A stretch of DNA of 35,622 nt, taken from IMG/VR virus record IMGVR_UViG_3300049893_001646, positions 1-35,622 of that record. The stretch is one strand, 5' to 3'. The first letter of the stretch is position 1, and each line of letters opens with the position of its first letter. A program made the position numbers and the translations under genes. Below the pieces are notes generated by a model. It saw nothing but the letters and a program-made list of their open reading frames with translations, searched no databases and was not told where the DNA came from. Positions 16,482 through 24,677 of this stretch are shown here, in pieces. The stretch comes from a virus.

Positions 16482-16715
16482 TTACGGCGCCGGACTCGCC
16501 TCGGTTTCTCTCGTCGTGACCGGCGCCGGCGCCGGTTCAACTTTCTTGCGGCTCACGGCGACAAAGTGCCTCGGGTACTCCTTCATCAGCCGCTCGGCCT
16601 CGTCGTCTTCCCATTCGCTTTCCACGCCAACCGCCATCCCGTTCACCTCGCGGTACCCGGACGGTACACCACTGATCTGCCCCTCGGCTGGCCCGGTCCA
16701 ACGCAAGATTTTCAT
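16482..16715 (-). CDS. Small hypothetical protein between tail terminator and tail tube
   Basis: 77 residues, start ATG 16715 with an excellent AGGAGGTGA site. The middle is acidic (ESEWEDDEAERL), followed by a basic stretch and a low-complexity Pro/Ala/Glu tail. Starts with ILRWTGPAEGQISGVPSG, a pattern also seen in short head-tail region proteins of other phages (a short beta-hairpin start). Function unknown, probably structural or an assembly factor. Confidence 0.7.
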   Translation of the reverse strand: MKILRWTGPAEGQISGVPSGYREVNGMAVGVESEWEDDEAERLMKEYPRHFVAVSRKKVEPAPAPVTTRETEASPAP

Positions 16716-16729
16716 CGTTCACCTCCTGT

Positions 16730-17221
16730 TTACGGATCGGTCACCGTGACCGCCGCTCGCTCGTAATAGGTTAGCCGAAATCGCAGTTCGCGCCAAGCGA
16801 TGCCGCCGTCGTCGGCTAACGTGACCACCTCGCAACTGTCCACGGTCACCATGCGCACAATGATGCCGGTCGATGGGTTGACCCCGCCGCGCGCGTGCGC
16901 CGTGAACAGGTCGCGGACACCGACCGCGAACTGGGTCGTTAGCGCGTTCATCAACGCCGCGTCCTGCTGCCAGTAAATCGCCACGTAGACCGAGATCGAC
17001 CACGGCGTCACAACGACGCCGGCGTGACCGCCGCTCGGGTCGAGTTGGCCGAAACCGTCGACCTCGATCCACGCCTCGGCGGGCGCGGTCTGAGTGCCGG
17101 CGCTTGGCGTCAATACCGGCTGGTCGATCGACACCTGCCGCAGCGTGTAGCCCGCCTCGGTCGTCAATCCTTCCAGCAGCGCCTTTGCGCCACTTTTGAT
17201 CTGGTGCGCCGCGTTCGCCAT
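16730..17221 (-). CDS. Tail terminator/tail completion-like protein
   Basis: 163 residues from ATG 17221, directly after the stop of the gp10-like gene (TAGATG), so translated by coupling with only a weak ribosome site. N-terminal helix, then alternating strands including SISVYVAIYW, and a C-terminal ELRFRLTYYERA, an arrangement like lambda gpU-type tail terminators and phage minor tail protein Z-like families. It sits between the neck protein and the tail tube, as expected. Assignment by position and general pattern. Confidence 0.6.
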   Translation of the reverse strand: MANAAHQIKSGAKALLEGLTTEAGYTLRQVSIDQPVLTPSAGTQTAPAEAWIEVDGFGQLDPSGGHAGVVVTPWSISVYVAIYWQQDAALMNALTTQFAVGVRDLFTAHARGGVNPSTGIIVRMVTVDSCEVVTLADDGGIAWRELRFRLTYYERAAVTVTDP

Positions 17222-17707
17222 CTAGGTCACCAAATCCCGCGTCACCCGACCGGCGTAGCGGCCAAGTTCGCGCTCAATTCCGGTCGCCTGGACGGCGTCA
17301 TCAATCCATTTCCGGTTCGGTCGCGTGCCGAGATGATTCACGCGTCGCGCGAACACCACCCGCCCACCAACCGTAAACCTCAGGTAACGGCGCGGCGGCT
17401 TCGGCGTGATCGGGTGCGGTCGCGTGCCGTACACGACATACCAGGCGTGGCGCGCGGCGACAAACACGGACAAACTGACCGACCGCGCGCCGCGCTGATT
17501 GACCTTGCTTTGGATTGTGTCGCGCAACCGTGGCCGCCCCTTCGCCGGGCCTTTGCCGACCGGCGCGCGGCTTCGCATCTCCGTGGCCAAGTTTTTACCG
17601 AGCGACTCGACCATACGGATAAAGCCTTGTTGCCGTTCTGGCGTCACCCGCTGGAAACGCCCGCCGAGGTCCCGCAGTTGGCGCGTGTCGAAGTGAACCG
17701 CCACCAT
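17222..17707 (-). CDS. HK97 gp10-like neck protein
   Basis: 161 residues. N-terminal helical part, then a basic central segment RSRAPVGKGPAKGRPRLRDTI followed by VVYGTRPHPITPKPPRRYLRF and a closing RKWIDDAVQATG; this run of RAPVxxG...GT.PH.I.PK..R.LRF is the hallmark of the HK97 gp10 family (head-tail joining, tail completion). It sits in the neck between head connector and tail completion protein. Starts at ATG 17707, one base after the preceding stop. Confidence 0.85.
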   Translation of the reverse strand: MVAVHFDTRQLRDLGGRFQRVTPERQQGFIRMVESLGKNLATEMRSRAPVGKGPAKGRPRLRDTIQSKVNQRGARSVSLSVFVAARHAWYVVYGTRPHPITPKPPRRYLRFTVGGRVVFARRVNHLGTRPNRKWIDDAVQATGIERELGRYAGRVTRDLVT

Positions 17708-17708
17708 C

Positions 17709-18191
17709 TCAGAACGCCATCCTTACCCGGAACAACGGCTCCGACACCAGGCCGGTATCGACGTCCAATGAGCCGTCGGTCAACGGGTTGGTCATCTCGT
17801 CGGCGTCCGTCCCCGATGTCGCCATCGCCGCCTTGATCTGGTTGTCGTCGTAGAGCCAGCGCATAAACGTGCCCCAGCGATCCTGCCCCGCCGTCCGCTG
17901 TCCCGGATCGCGCATCGCGTTTTCGAGCGATAACGCCACCTTCCCCGCAACGCCAACCGCCGACCAGTGCTTGAGGTTGTTTCCGGTCAGCGTTCCCGCC
18001 GTGACCGTCGTCGGCACGGCGTAGCCGAGCGCGTACAGCCGCGCATCGATCAGCGCCGCCACCTCGCCAATCCACTCCCGACACTGCGCCAAGGTCGGTT
18101 TGGTGGTATCGCTCAATGTCTGCGGCACCCAGGCGACGTTTGCCAGCGCGTCGCCCTCCTCGCAGTAGCCGTACGTGTACGGGTAGGCCAT
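17709..18191 (-). CDS. Head-tail connector/adaptor protein
   Basis: 160 residues, ATG 18191. Largely alpha-helical: a helix with QCREWIGEVAALIDARLYALGY typical of the gp6/gp15-type adaptor proteins that dock on the portal, then a loop with VTAGTLTGNNLKHW and a helix KVALSLENAMRD. Connectors of HK97 type have this size and order. It precedes the gp10-like gene and follows the fibre cassette rather than the capsid gene, which is unusual. Confidence 0.7.
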   Translation of the reverse strand: MAYPYTYGYCEEGDALANVAWVPQTLSDTTKPTLAQCREWIGEVAALIDARLYALGYAVPTTVTAGTLTGNNLKHWSAVGVAGKVALSLENAMRDPGQRTAGQDRWGTFMRWLYDDNQIKAAMATSGTDADEMTNPLTDGSLDVDTGLVSEPLFRVRMAF

Positions 18192-18208
18192 CGCGCGTCC
18201 CTCCTCCC

Positions 18209-18547
18209 CTAACCCGCCGAAATCACGAAGGCACCCCGTTCGACCGTGGTCACCACGCCGTTCGCCTCGGTCATCACCAGCTCCCAGATGTAATCCAGCC
18301 GGCCCGCCGCCAGTCCCGACGTGTTAGCTGGGAGCACGGTCGTCACCGCGACCCCGGTCGCCGGCGCCGAAACGACGATGCCTGACCCGATCGTTTTGGT
18401 GATGACGGCGTCGACGTCGGCCTGATAGGCGTCCGTTTTGACCATAAACGATAGCGTCGCGCCAGTCAGATCGACCGCGACGGCGCTGCGTGTGATCGTG
18501 TGCGTAAAGGTTCGGGTATCGCCACGGGTGATGCTCAGGTCCGTCAT
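18209..18547 (-). CDS. BppU-like N-terminal beta domain protein
   Basis: 112 residues, ATG 18547 with GGGAGG overlapping the preceding stop. The sequence opens DLSITRGDTRTFTHTI, continues with VDLTGATLSFMVKTD and closes with GRLDYIWELVMTEANG and an FVIS strand; this is the pattern of the N-terminal baseplate-upper-protein (BppU) domain, a small beta sandwich that anchors receptor-binding proteins. Here the domain stands alone as a whole protein, next to the repeat protein gene. It may serve as the attachment base for the neighbouring fibres. Confidence 0.65.
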   Translation of the reverse strand: MTDLSITRGDTRTFTHTITRSAVAVDLTGATLSFMVKTDAYQADVDAVITKTIGSGIVVSAPATGVAVTTVLPANTSGLAAGRLDYIWELVMTEANGVVTTVERGAFVISAG

Positions 18548-18550
18548 CGG

Positions 18551-19768
18551 CTAAACCTCCCCCACCGTCGTGGCTGTCGCGAGTGGCGCCATCGTGGTCA
18601 CCGATGCGCCAACTGCGTTGACCGTGGTGGCGCTGCTAGCCAGTGCGCTTGTCGTCGTCGCCGATGCGGCAAGGGTCGCCGTCGCGGTCGTCGCGCTGGC
18701 CAACGGTGACATCACCGTTGAGCCAACCGCCCGACCCGGCCAGGATCGAACCCTGATCCATTCCACTGCGTGCGAGATCGACGACGAGATCGCGCGACGC
18801 CAGTCGACCAGCCGCGCCGCGCTCGACGTGTGCGCGACCACGTTCGTGACGCCGCGCAACCAGTCGACGCTGCGAGTTGCAGCCGACGAATGGACGACAG
18901 TCGAACTCGCCGACCGTTGCCACCCGGTGAACCGCGCAGCAGCAGACGAGTGCACAACGCTTGACGTGATTGATCTTGTCTGTGCGCCGCCGCCGCTCGT
19001 TGATCGGTCCGCGCCGCTAGTGTGGCTAATTGACGCCGCGATCGCGCGGACCCACGCCACGCTGCGGCTGGCGGCGGTGGCAACGCTGATTGCGGCAACA
19101 CTAACCGACCGCAACCACCCGACGGACCGCGTGGCGCTCGACGTGTGCGCGACGCTGGCGCTGATCGACCGAAGCCAGTCGACCACCCGCGCCGCTGCTG
19201 ACGTGTGCGCAATCGAACTTGTCACCGACCGTAACCGCGCGAGCAGTCGCGCGGCGGTCGACGTGTGGCTGATCGTGCTGGTCACGTCGCGCAGTCGGCC
19301 CTGCTGACGGTCGGCGACGCTGGTGTGGTTGATCGCGGCGACGTTCGCCGGTCGGACGTACCCTACCAACCGACCCGCGTTCGTCGTGTGGTTCGTTGTC
19401 GCGCTCGTTGACCGCTGCCAGTCAACCAGCCGAACGACAACTTCACCATGGGCAATGTTCGAGGTAATCGGACGTTGCCAGTCCACAATACGAACAGCCA
19501 GTGAGGTGTGGGCGACGCTGCTCGAAATGTCCCGGACTTTGCCCACCAGAGCCGCCGCGCCGCTCACGTGCGCGATGTTGGCGAGCGTTGTCGATCTCGT
19601 CCGGAACGGCGACACCATCGGCCAACGCGGGAATGTGTTCGTGGTCGTTTCACCAGCGACATTACGCCACTTGTCCTTATCGCCGACGAACGAGTATGGG
19701 TACCAGCCCGTCGCGCCGGCCCACTCACCCGCTCCAGCGATAACACCGCCCAGTCCTGGCATCGCCAT
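18551..19768 (-). CDS. Repeat protein with 20-residue units (unrecognised, probable fibre)
   Basis: 405 residues; ATG 19768 follows the preceding TAA directly. After a non-repetitive head (1-57) come about 14 tandem units of 20 residues (58-338), roughly R-x-[IV]-[ST]-[SA]-[ST]-[IV]-x-H-[ST]-x-x-A-x-R-x-V-x-W-L. Histidines fall at about 67, 87, 107, 127, 148, 168, 188, 208, 249, 273, 293, 313 and 333; one unit (near 228) lacks it and one is 24 residues long. The C-terminus (about 352-401) changes to five 10-residue units ending in TT (SPLASATT, ATLAASATT, SALASSATT, NAVGASVTT, APLATATT). No known family is recognised. Regular short repeats suggest a beta-solenoid or trimeric fibre. A long antisense frame exists but has no neighbours on its strand. 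Confidence 0.75.
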   Translation of the reverse strand: MAMPGLGGVIAGAGEWAGATGWYPYSFVGDKDKWRNVAGETTTNTFPRWPMVSPFRTRSTTLANIAHVSGAAALVGKVRDISSSVAHTSLAVRIVDWQRPITSNIAHGEVVVRLVDWQRSTSATTNHTTNAGRLVGYVRPANVAAINHTSVADRQQGRLRDVTSTISHTSTAARLLARLRSVTSSIAHTSAAARVVDWLRSISASVAHTSSATRSVGWLRSVSVAAISVATAASRSVAWVRAIAASISHTSGADRSTSGGGAQTRSITSSVVHSSAAARFTGWQRSASSTVVHSSAATRSVDWLRGVTNVVAHTSSAARLVDWRRAISSSISHAVEWIRVRSWPGRAVGSTVMSPLASATTATATLAASATTTSALASSATTVNAVGASVTTMAPLATATTVGEV

Positions 19769-20911
19769 TTAGCCGTACACTCCGAACCACTGGTACGTCT
19801 GCAAGCCCGTCGATGTGGTCGACGTGCGTGTCATAAACGTGTAACAGCCGAGCTTGCCACCGGCAGTCTCGCCCAACGTCAACGACCCGGCCATCATTGA
19901 CACCGGCGACCGCTCGATTACCGACGTCGTCGCGAACGTTGAGTAGAACATCAGCGGCTTGAACAAGATCAGTCCCAGTGTCCCCGTGCCAGTCATCGAC
20001 GCGCTAAATGTCACCGTTTCAACGCTTTTCACGCCAAGATCGCCCGACTGCAACGGAAACGACCACTCATTCGCCGTCGGCTGCAAGCGGAAGGCAATCG
20101 CCGATGTGGTCATTGCTACCGCGCCCGACGATCGCGACCCCGTCCCCGCTTGATTGGTGTAAGTCACGGTGATGTTCGATGCCGTGCCGCCGAGCGCCGC
20201 AACCACATCGAAGCTGCCATACACGCCCGCGCCGTCGGTGTACCGCGTCAACGCGGTTGAGTTCACGGTTTGCGGCGATGTCGTCGTCGTACTGATGTTG
20301 CCCGCGCCGACCAACAAGTCGACCAACCACACCACGTTCGTACCCGTGGTGTGGTTCCACGCCATATTCAGGAACACGCCAACGTCGGACCCGCTTGGAT
20401 CGGCGAACGGAATGGCGCCCGTTGATGAACTGTCCGGCGCTGAACCGCCAGTAATCGCGGTATACGACCCAGCGGCAGGCACGCCACCGGAGCGGAAGAA
20501 GAAGCTCCACGCGTTCGCGACGGTCGTCTGGCTGGATTTCTGGACAATGTAGTCCATCGCCTTGCCGCCGGTGCGGTTGGCGAGGACGTTGTCCCAGCCG
20601 GTGATCGCGTTGTACACCCGGCGCTTGTTGATCCACTCGACGGCGCGGTCGTGGTGCCACCGCGGCGACTTGCTGTGAATCCATCGCTCGGCGTAACGGT
20701 TTTCTCGCAGCAACGCGTCGAGTTGACGCGTGGTGATATTTTTGAGCACGATGCCGCGACCGGGCACCAGGTCGACCAGGTGACCCAGTTCGTTGTGGCC
20801 CGCGCCGACGCTCGGCGCGCCACGCGGCATCAACATTGCCTGACGCCGAAACTCGGTGACGAATGAATTGTCGGGGACGTCACTGACGTAGATCGCTTTG
20901 CCCGCTACCAT
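19769..20911 (-). CDS. Virion structural protein (minor tail or fibre)
   Basis: 380 residues, ATG or equivalent at 20911. The first ~130 residues are mixed charged and helical (LDALLRENRYAERWIHSKS), followed by about 250 residues of Thr/Ser/Gly-rich beta-type sequence (SYTAITGGSAPDS, TVNSTALTRYTDGAG, ITVTYTNQAGTG) ending in aromatic residues (YQWFGVYG). The two-part layout, attachment region plus beta domain, is common in minor virion proteins; no named family is recognised. It precedes the repeat protein with no gap. Confidence 0.65.
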   Translation of the reverse strand: MVAGKAIYVSDVPDNSFVTEFRRQAMLMPRGAPSVGAGHNELGHLVDLVPGRGIVLKNITTRQLDALLRENRYAERWIHSKSPRWHHDRAVEWINKRRVYNAITGWDNVLANRTGGKAMDYIVQKSSQTTVANAWSFFFRSGGVPAAGSYTAITGGSAPDSSSTGAIPFADPSGSDVGVFLNMAWNHTTGTNVVWLVDLLVGAGNISTTTTSPQTVNSTALTRYTDGAGVYGSFDVVAALGGTASNITVTYTNQAGTGSRSSGAVAMTTSAIAFRLQPTANEWSFPLQSGDLGVKSVETVTFSASMTGTGTLGLILFKPLMFYSTFATTSVIERSPVSMMAGSLTLGETAGGKLGCYTFMTRTSTTSTGLQTYQWFGVYG

Positions 20912-20918
20912 CGTCGTC

Positions 20919-21554
20919 CTAATTCGTGATCGTGATCTGTACGGTCAACGTCTCGCCGTTCGCTACCGCCGCCGACGTCGAGAACAGGTCCTCGACGTAG
21001 AGGTTCGACCCGGAGACCGTCACCTGATCGAACAACGCCGCGCCGTACGCCGTGCCGGAGCCGGACACATTGAACGTCTTGGTGATAAGCTGCGAGAACG
21101 TACCGCCGAGCGACGACGGCGCGGTGTACGTCGACACCGTGCCCGTCGCGCGCGAGAGGCCAATCGTCGTGAACTCGTTCGTCGTGACGTTCGCCGACGC
21201 GCTGCCGATGCTCAGGTCGGTTTTCGTCTTGGAGAAGTTCGCCGAGCCGACCGCAACCGCCGTAAAGACGCCGTTGGCCGTCGTCCCCGACGTGCCGAAC
21301 ACCCGGTTCGCCTGAATCGCGGCGCCGGCGTCGACCCGTTCGTTGAACGTGAACGAGTGCCAGAACAGTTCTTGGCCGACGACCTTGCCGTCGTCGCGCA
21401 CGATTGGTCGATGCGCTTTGGCGAAGAAGATGCCGATCTCGCGTAGGGTCATCTCGGGCTTGGTCGGCGCGCCCCGCCGGGAAACGCCGGTCAACAGCGC
21501 CGGCGGCACGTAAAAGCGCCCGAGTTGCGGATCAACGTACAACGCGCTAGGCAC
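20919..21554 (-). CDS. Virion structural protein, beta-rich
   Basis: 211 residues from GTG 21554, overlapping the stop of the upstream gene by 8 bases. Opens PSALYVDPQLGRFYVPPALL, then a charged stretch, and from about residue 75 a Ser/Thr/Gly/Val-rich beta region (FSKTKTDLSIGSASANVTT, YGAALFDQVTVSGSNLYVED) ending with TLTVQITITN. Similar composition to the next gene, suggesting both build the same structure. Family not recognised. Confidence 0.65.
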   Translation of the reverse strand: MPSALYVDPQLGRFYVPPALLTGVSRRGAPTKPEMTLREIGIFFAKAHRPIVRDDGKVVGQELFWHSFTFNERVDAGAAIQANRVFGTSGTTANGVFTAVAVGSANFSKTKTDLSIGSASANVTTNEFTTIGLSRATGTVSTYTAPSSLGGTFSQLITKTFNVSGSGTAYGAALFDQVTVSGSNLYVEDLFSTSAAVANGETLTVQITITN

Positions 21555-22014
21555 GTTTCCAGCCCTCCTCGATGTAGGCGTCGACTTGGCCAGGATCGCA
21601 CGTCATCGTTCCCCCGCCAACCGCCACCAGTGTCACCGGCGACGCTTCGCGTACCGGATAGGCGGCGTAGACGCCAGATTGCAACACGTTCCACAACTCA
21701 ATGGCCCGCGCGATCGCTGCTTGCGTCTTGAGTGCGTCACTGCCGTCACTGGCGTCGATATACCCATCGGCGACGACGCCATCGGCAAATTTGACCGCAT
21801 ATTCGATTGCCGCCTTGAGCGCGCCCCGCAATTCCGCAACGACGATTGTCGGGTCGAACAACGGCGCCCAACCCGATCCGACAAGCGCTGGTACGGCAGA
21901 TTCGGGAACTTTGATCGTTTCAGTTCCGCGAAATAGCGTGATGAGCGCGATCGGTTCCTTGGTCCATTCGGCGCTACTCGCCGCCTGAATGACGTTGCTG
22001 ATTGATGTGGTCAT
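21547..22014 (-). CDS. Hypothetical structural-region protein
   Basis: 155 residues, ATG 22014. An N-terminal polar helix and a strand region (PIALITLFRGTETIKVPES) are followed by a helical part with VAELRGALKAAIEYAVKFADG and a beta-like end with TLVAVGGGTMTC. A mix of domains typical of small accessory virion proteins, without catalytic motifs. It is coupled by an 8-base overlap to the next gene. Confidence 0.55.
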   Translation of the reverse strand: MTTSISNVIQAASSAEWTKEPIALITLFRGTETIKVPESAVPALVGSGWAPLFDPTIVVAELRGALKAAIEYAVKFADGVVADGYIDASDGSDALKTQAAIARAIELWNVLQSGVYAAYPVREASPVTLVAVGGGTMTCDPGQVDAYIEEGWKRA

Positions 22015-22024
22015 CGTCTTACCT

Positions 22025-22297
22025 CTACCGCTCCGCCTCGGTCGGTTGCGCTCCCGTCAACTGCGCCACCTCGCCCTCAAGTTCGGCGACTCGCTCGACC
22101 ATTCGGCCATAGGCGTTGCTGAGGTTGGAAAACCGCGCCGCAAACAGCGCCACCTGCTTGCGCGCCGCGTCGGTGGCCGCGTTCATGATTTCACTGTCCG
22201 CCTGCATCGCCAGGTTGAGCAGTTGCACCTGCTGCGGCGTCTCCGTGATGTCGACCGCCTGTGGCGGCTGCGGCGGAAACGGTGTTACTTCGCCCAT
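22025..22297 (-). CDS. Small helical protein with coiled-coil end
   Basis: 90 residues, ATG 22297 with GGGGAGA upstream. Pro-rich N-terminus (PFPPQPPQ), then a nearly continuous helix from about 20 to 85, with heptad-like spacing in the last third (MVERVAELEGEVAQL). Possible trimerisation or chaperone function for the neighbouring fibre proteins, which is inferred only from its place between them. Confidence 0.6.
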   Translation of the reverse strand: MGEVTPFPPQPPQAVDITETPQQVQLLNLAMQADSEIMNAATDAARKQVALFAARFSNLSNAYGRMVERVAELEGEVAQLTGAQPTEAER

Positions 22298-22313
22298 CGT
22301 GTTTTCTCCCCTG

Positions 22314-22664
22314 TTAATCGGTCGTCCAGTTCAAAAACGGCGCCTTGGTCAGCAGCCAGGCGTAAATCTGGTCAATTGGCTTGACGTTCACCTGACTTTC
22401 GCCAGCCCCAGCGCCCAGTCCGAACGCAGTCCGAGTTTCCGCGTCGGTCATTCGATCGTCCCAGACGTCCACGCGCGGTTTACCAGCCTGCCAGGCTTGT
22501 TTGCGCCGCCAGATCGAGACGACGACGTGTGTGCGATAGGTCTTATCCGGCTGCGTCTCGATCCGCAGCGTCTCGATCCGCGCGTAAGCGTTCGCCAGCG
22601 TGCTGGTGTCGCCCGGATCGGGCCACGCCACCGCGCCCAGATTTGCGCCCACGATCAACGCCAT
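22314..22664 (-). CDS. Hypothetical protein downstream of the fibre gene
   Basis: 116 residues, ATG 22664, with GGGGAC that overlaps the preceding stop region. The first half contains strands (RTHVVVSIWRRK), the end an Ala/Gly-rich loop and a helix (IDQIYAWLLTKAPFLNW). No motif is recognised. Short proteins directly after tail-fibre genes are often assembly chaperones; here this is only a positional suggestion. Confidence 0.55.
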   Translation of the reverse strand: MALIVGANLGAVAWPDPGDTSTLANAYARIETLRIETQPDKTYRTHVVVSIWRRKQAWQAGKPRVDVWDDRMTDAETRTAFGLGAGAGESQVNVKPIDQIYAWLLTKAPFLNWTTD

Positions 22665-22676
22665 CTGCCTGTCCCC

Positions 22677-24671
22677 TTACGCGTTTGCAATGGTCGTCAC
22701 AGTGCCCGACGACCCGCGCCACTTGAGCGCGCCGCTCTCGGCGTACAAAATGCCGCCACCCGACGGGTTACTACTCGGTGCGGTGTTGCGATCGGCGATG
22801 AAGATCACCTGCACACCACCGCCATAGCTGCCAGCCTCATTCGCCGTGCTGGACGTGTTCAAATTCAGCGCGGCGTTGCCGTTCTCCGAGAACTCAGCGA
22901 TTCGGTTCCCACCCGTGCGGTTGACCACAAATGACGGCGTCGTGCTGTTACTCGCGCCAATCCAACAGGCCGCCGTACCCCCGCCGTTGTTGTAGCGCAA
23001 GCCAATCACAAACACTTCGGAATTCGCCGCGAATGCCGATCGGTTCCCCTGGACTTCAAAGTTGGTGTAGCCACCATACATCTGGCTGTTGACGCCAACT
23101 AGCGCGCCAGTGCCGAAATACGACCCGGCGCCGTTGATGGTCATCGTCCCTGACACCACGGCGTTCCCCGACACGTCGAGCGCTTGCGCCGGGTTCGACA
23201 CACCGCCGAGCTTCAACCCAGTCGAGTTGAGCCGAGCCGCTCCGGACGGCGTGCGCGGATTGCTGCCGGCGGTGGCGACGTAGAGATCGACCGTACCGTA
23301 ACCGACGAGAAAATACGCGCCGGCGTTGCCGGTGTCGTCCAAGTTCCAGTTCGACCCGTCGTAACCCAGGTTGTGCGTGTAGTACGTTCCGGTCGACAGG
23401 TAGGCGGCCATTCTGCCGATGGCCGTGTTGGCGCCGCCGTGTTTGACCGCAACCGCCGCGCGCGACTTGGTGACATACACGTCGCCGCCGATATCGACCG
23501 CAAAATTGACCGTCGTCCCGTCCGAGGCCCGAACCTCAATCTGGTTGGCAGTTTGGCTAGCGACGGCAATAGCCACGATCGTCGGCTTATTCGTCGCCGT
23601 GGCGCGCACGTCCAGCGCCCCGCTAGGATTCGTGCTATTGCCGATAATCAGCCCATGAAAACCTACCAATGAATACAACGACGCATACCGGACGCCTGCG
23701 CCTGAAAACACATCAAAGTTGATTGCTTCACCAGTTCCGTTTTTGACTAGAACTCGATACGTTCCAGTCGCGGAGAAGGTGTTATTCGGATTAACCCGCG
23801 TGATGAGACCAGCATCAGTCGTTGAAATCGCCAACCCGCCGATGTCACCAATCAGACGATCCGACGCATCTTTCCAACTTGCCCAAGCCGTTGAGGCCGA
23901 ATCACCGAGGAATGTCAACCCCCCGACGTCAAGCTTGACCTGTTCTGTGGCATCGTTCCACGTCGCGCTGTTTCGCTTCCACAATCCGAGCGCCGGACCG
24001 CTCCCCGTCCCAAATAGGTTCGCCGACCGCCGCAGCTCCAGCCATTTGGTGTTGGTCGTGCCGGTGTCACACACCACGTCGCCGACGTACCACTGCTGCG
24101 CCCCGGCCCCATTCAGGTTCCGCGTCACCGTGTACTGGTACGCCCCGGCCACCAGCGTCGACGCCGACGCCGCCGAGGTCACCGCCAAAAACTCGATCGT
24201 CGAGTAGTCGCGGAAGAGCGCCACCCGATCGCCCGACGCCAACGTGTTGTCGGCCACGTGGATCGTCGTATCCGCCGGCGCCAGGTCGGCCACCAACTTG
24301 GTTTTGACCGCCACCAACAGTCGGTCAAGGACGCCGGCCACCACCGACGTCCCTCCCTCGGTGTTCCTCGGCTTTGGCGTCGTCGCGGCGATCGTGTACG
24401 TCACCTCCAACCACGTCACCACGCCGCCGATGTCCACCGACCGAAAGTACTTCCCCTCCGCCACCGACGCGATCGACCAATTCCCATTCGCGTCCGTCAA
24501 CGTCGGCCCGTACGCCGGCGATCCCGCCGGTTTCGCGCCCGTGATCGTCGGAAACACCGGCTTGCCATTGGCGTCCGTCGGAAACTGCGACGCGCGCCAC
24601 AACGAGACCAGGGCGCCCACCACTACGCCCGTCTTGTTGACCACCGTCCCAGTCGCCGTCATCAACGCCAT
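22677..24671 (-). CDS. Tail-fibre-like adhesion protein
   Basis: 664 residues, ATG 24671 with GGAG upstream. The first ~95 residues resemble a carboxypeptidase-regulatory/prealbumin-like beta domain (GTVVNKTGVVVGALVSLW; TLTDANGNWSIASVAEGKY). A strand-rich neck follows. From about 285 there are repeat-type units with the pattern TNKPTIVAIAVASQTANQIEV plus DIGGDVYV, and LDVSGNAVVSGTMTINGAG, common in phage fibre shafts. The C-terminus (NPSGGGILYAESGALKWRGSS) is a frequent fibre end motif. A receptor-binding or capsid-surface fibre. It is unusual that it lies just after the capsid genes rather than at the tail end of the operon. Confidence 0.8.
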   Translation of the reverse strand: MALMTATGTVVNKTGVVVGALVSLWRASQFPTDANGKPVFPTITGAKPAGSPAYGPTLTDANGNWSIASVAEGKYFRSVDIGGVVTWLEVTYTIAATTPKPRNTEGGTSVVAGVLDRLLVAVKTKLVADLAPADTTIHVADNTLASGDRVALFRDYSTIEFLAVTSAASASTLVAGAYQYTVTRNLNGAGAQQWYVGDVVCDTGTTNTKWLELRRSANLFGTGSGPALGLWKRNSATWNDATEQVKLDVGGLTFLGDSASTAWASWKDASDRLIGDIGGLAISTTDAGLITRVNPNNTFSATGTYRVLVKNGTGEAINFDVFSGAGVRYASLYSLVGFHGLIIGNSTNPSGALDVRATATNKPTIVAIAVASQTANQIEVRASDGTTVNFAVDIGGDVYVTKSRAAVAVKHGGANTAIGRMAAYLSTGTYYTHNLGYDGSNWNLDDTGNAGAYFLVGYGTVDLYVATAGSNPRTPSGAARLNSTGLKLGGVSNPAQALDVSGNAVVSGTMTINGAGSYFGTGALVGVNSQMYGGYTNFEVQGNRSAFAANSEVFVIGLRYNNGGGTAACWIGASNSTTPSFVVNRTGGNRIAEFSENGNAALNLNTSSTANEAGSYGGGVQVIFIADRNTAPSSNPSGGGILYAESGALKWRGSSGTVTTIANA

Positions 24672-24677
24672 CGCGTG

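Noticed and set aside
15384-16766. 460-codon antisense frame opposite the tail tube
   Set aside because: Arg/His/Val-rich shadow; the minus-strand tail tube frame has a good ribosome site and fits the operon.
18570-19307. 245-codon plus-strand frame opposite the repeat protein
   Set aside because: The repetitive DNA gives a repetitive antisense frame too, but neighbours are all on the minus strand and the minus frame is longer, coupled to its neighbours, and has the regular His/Trp period.
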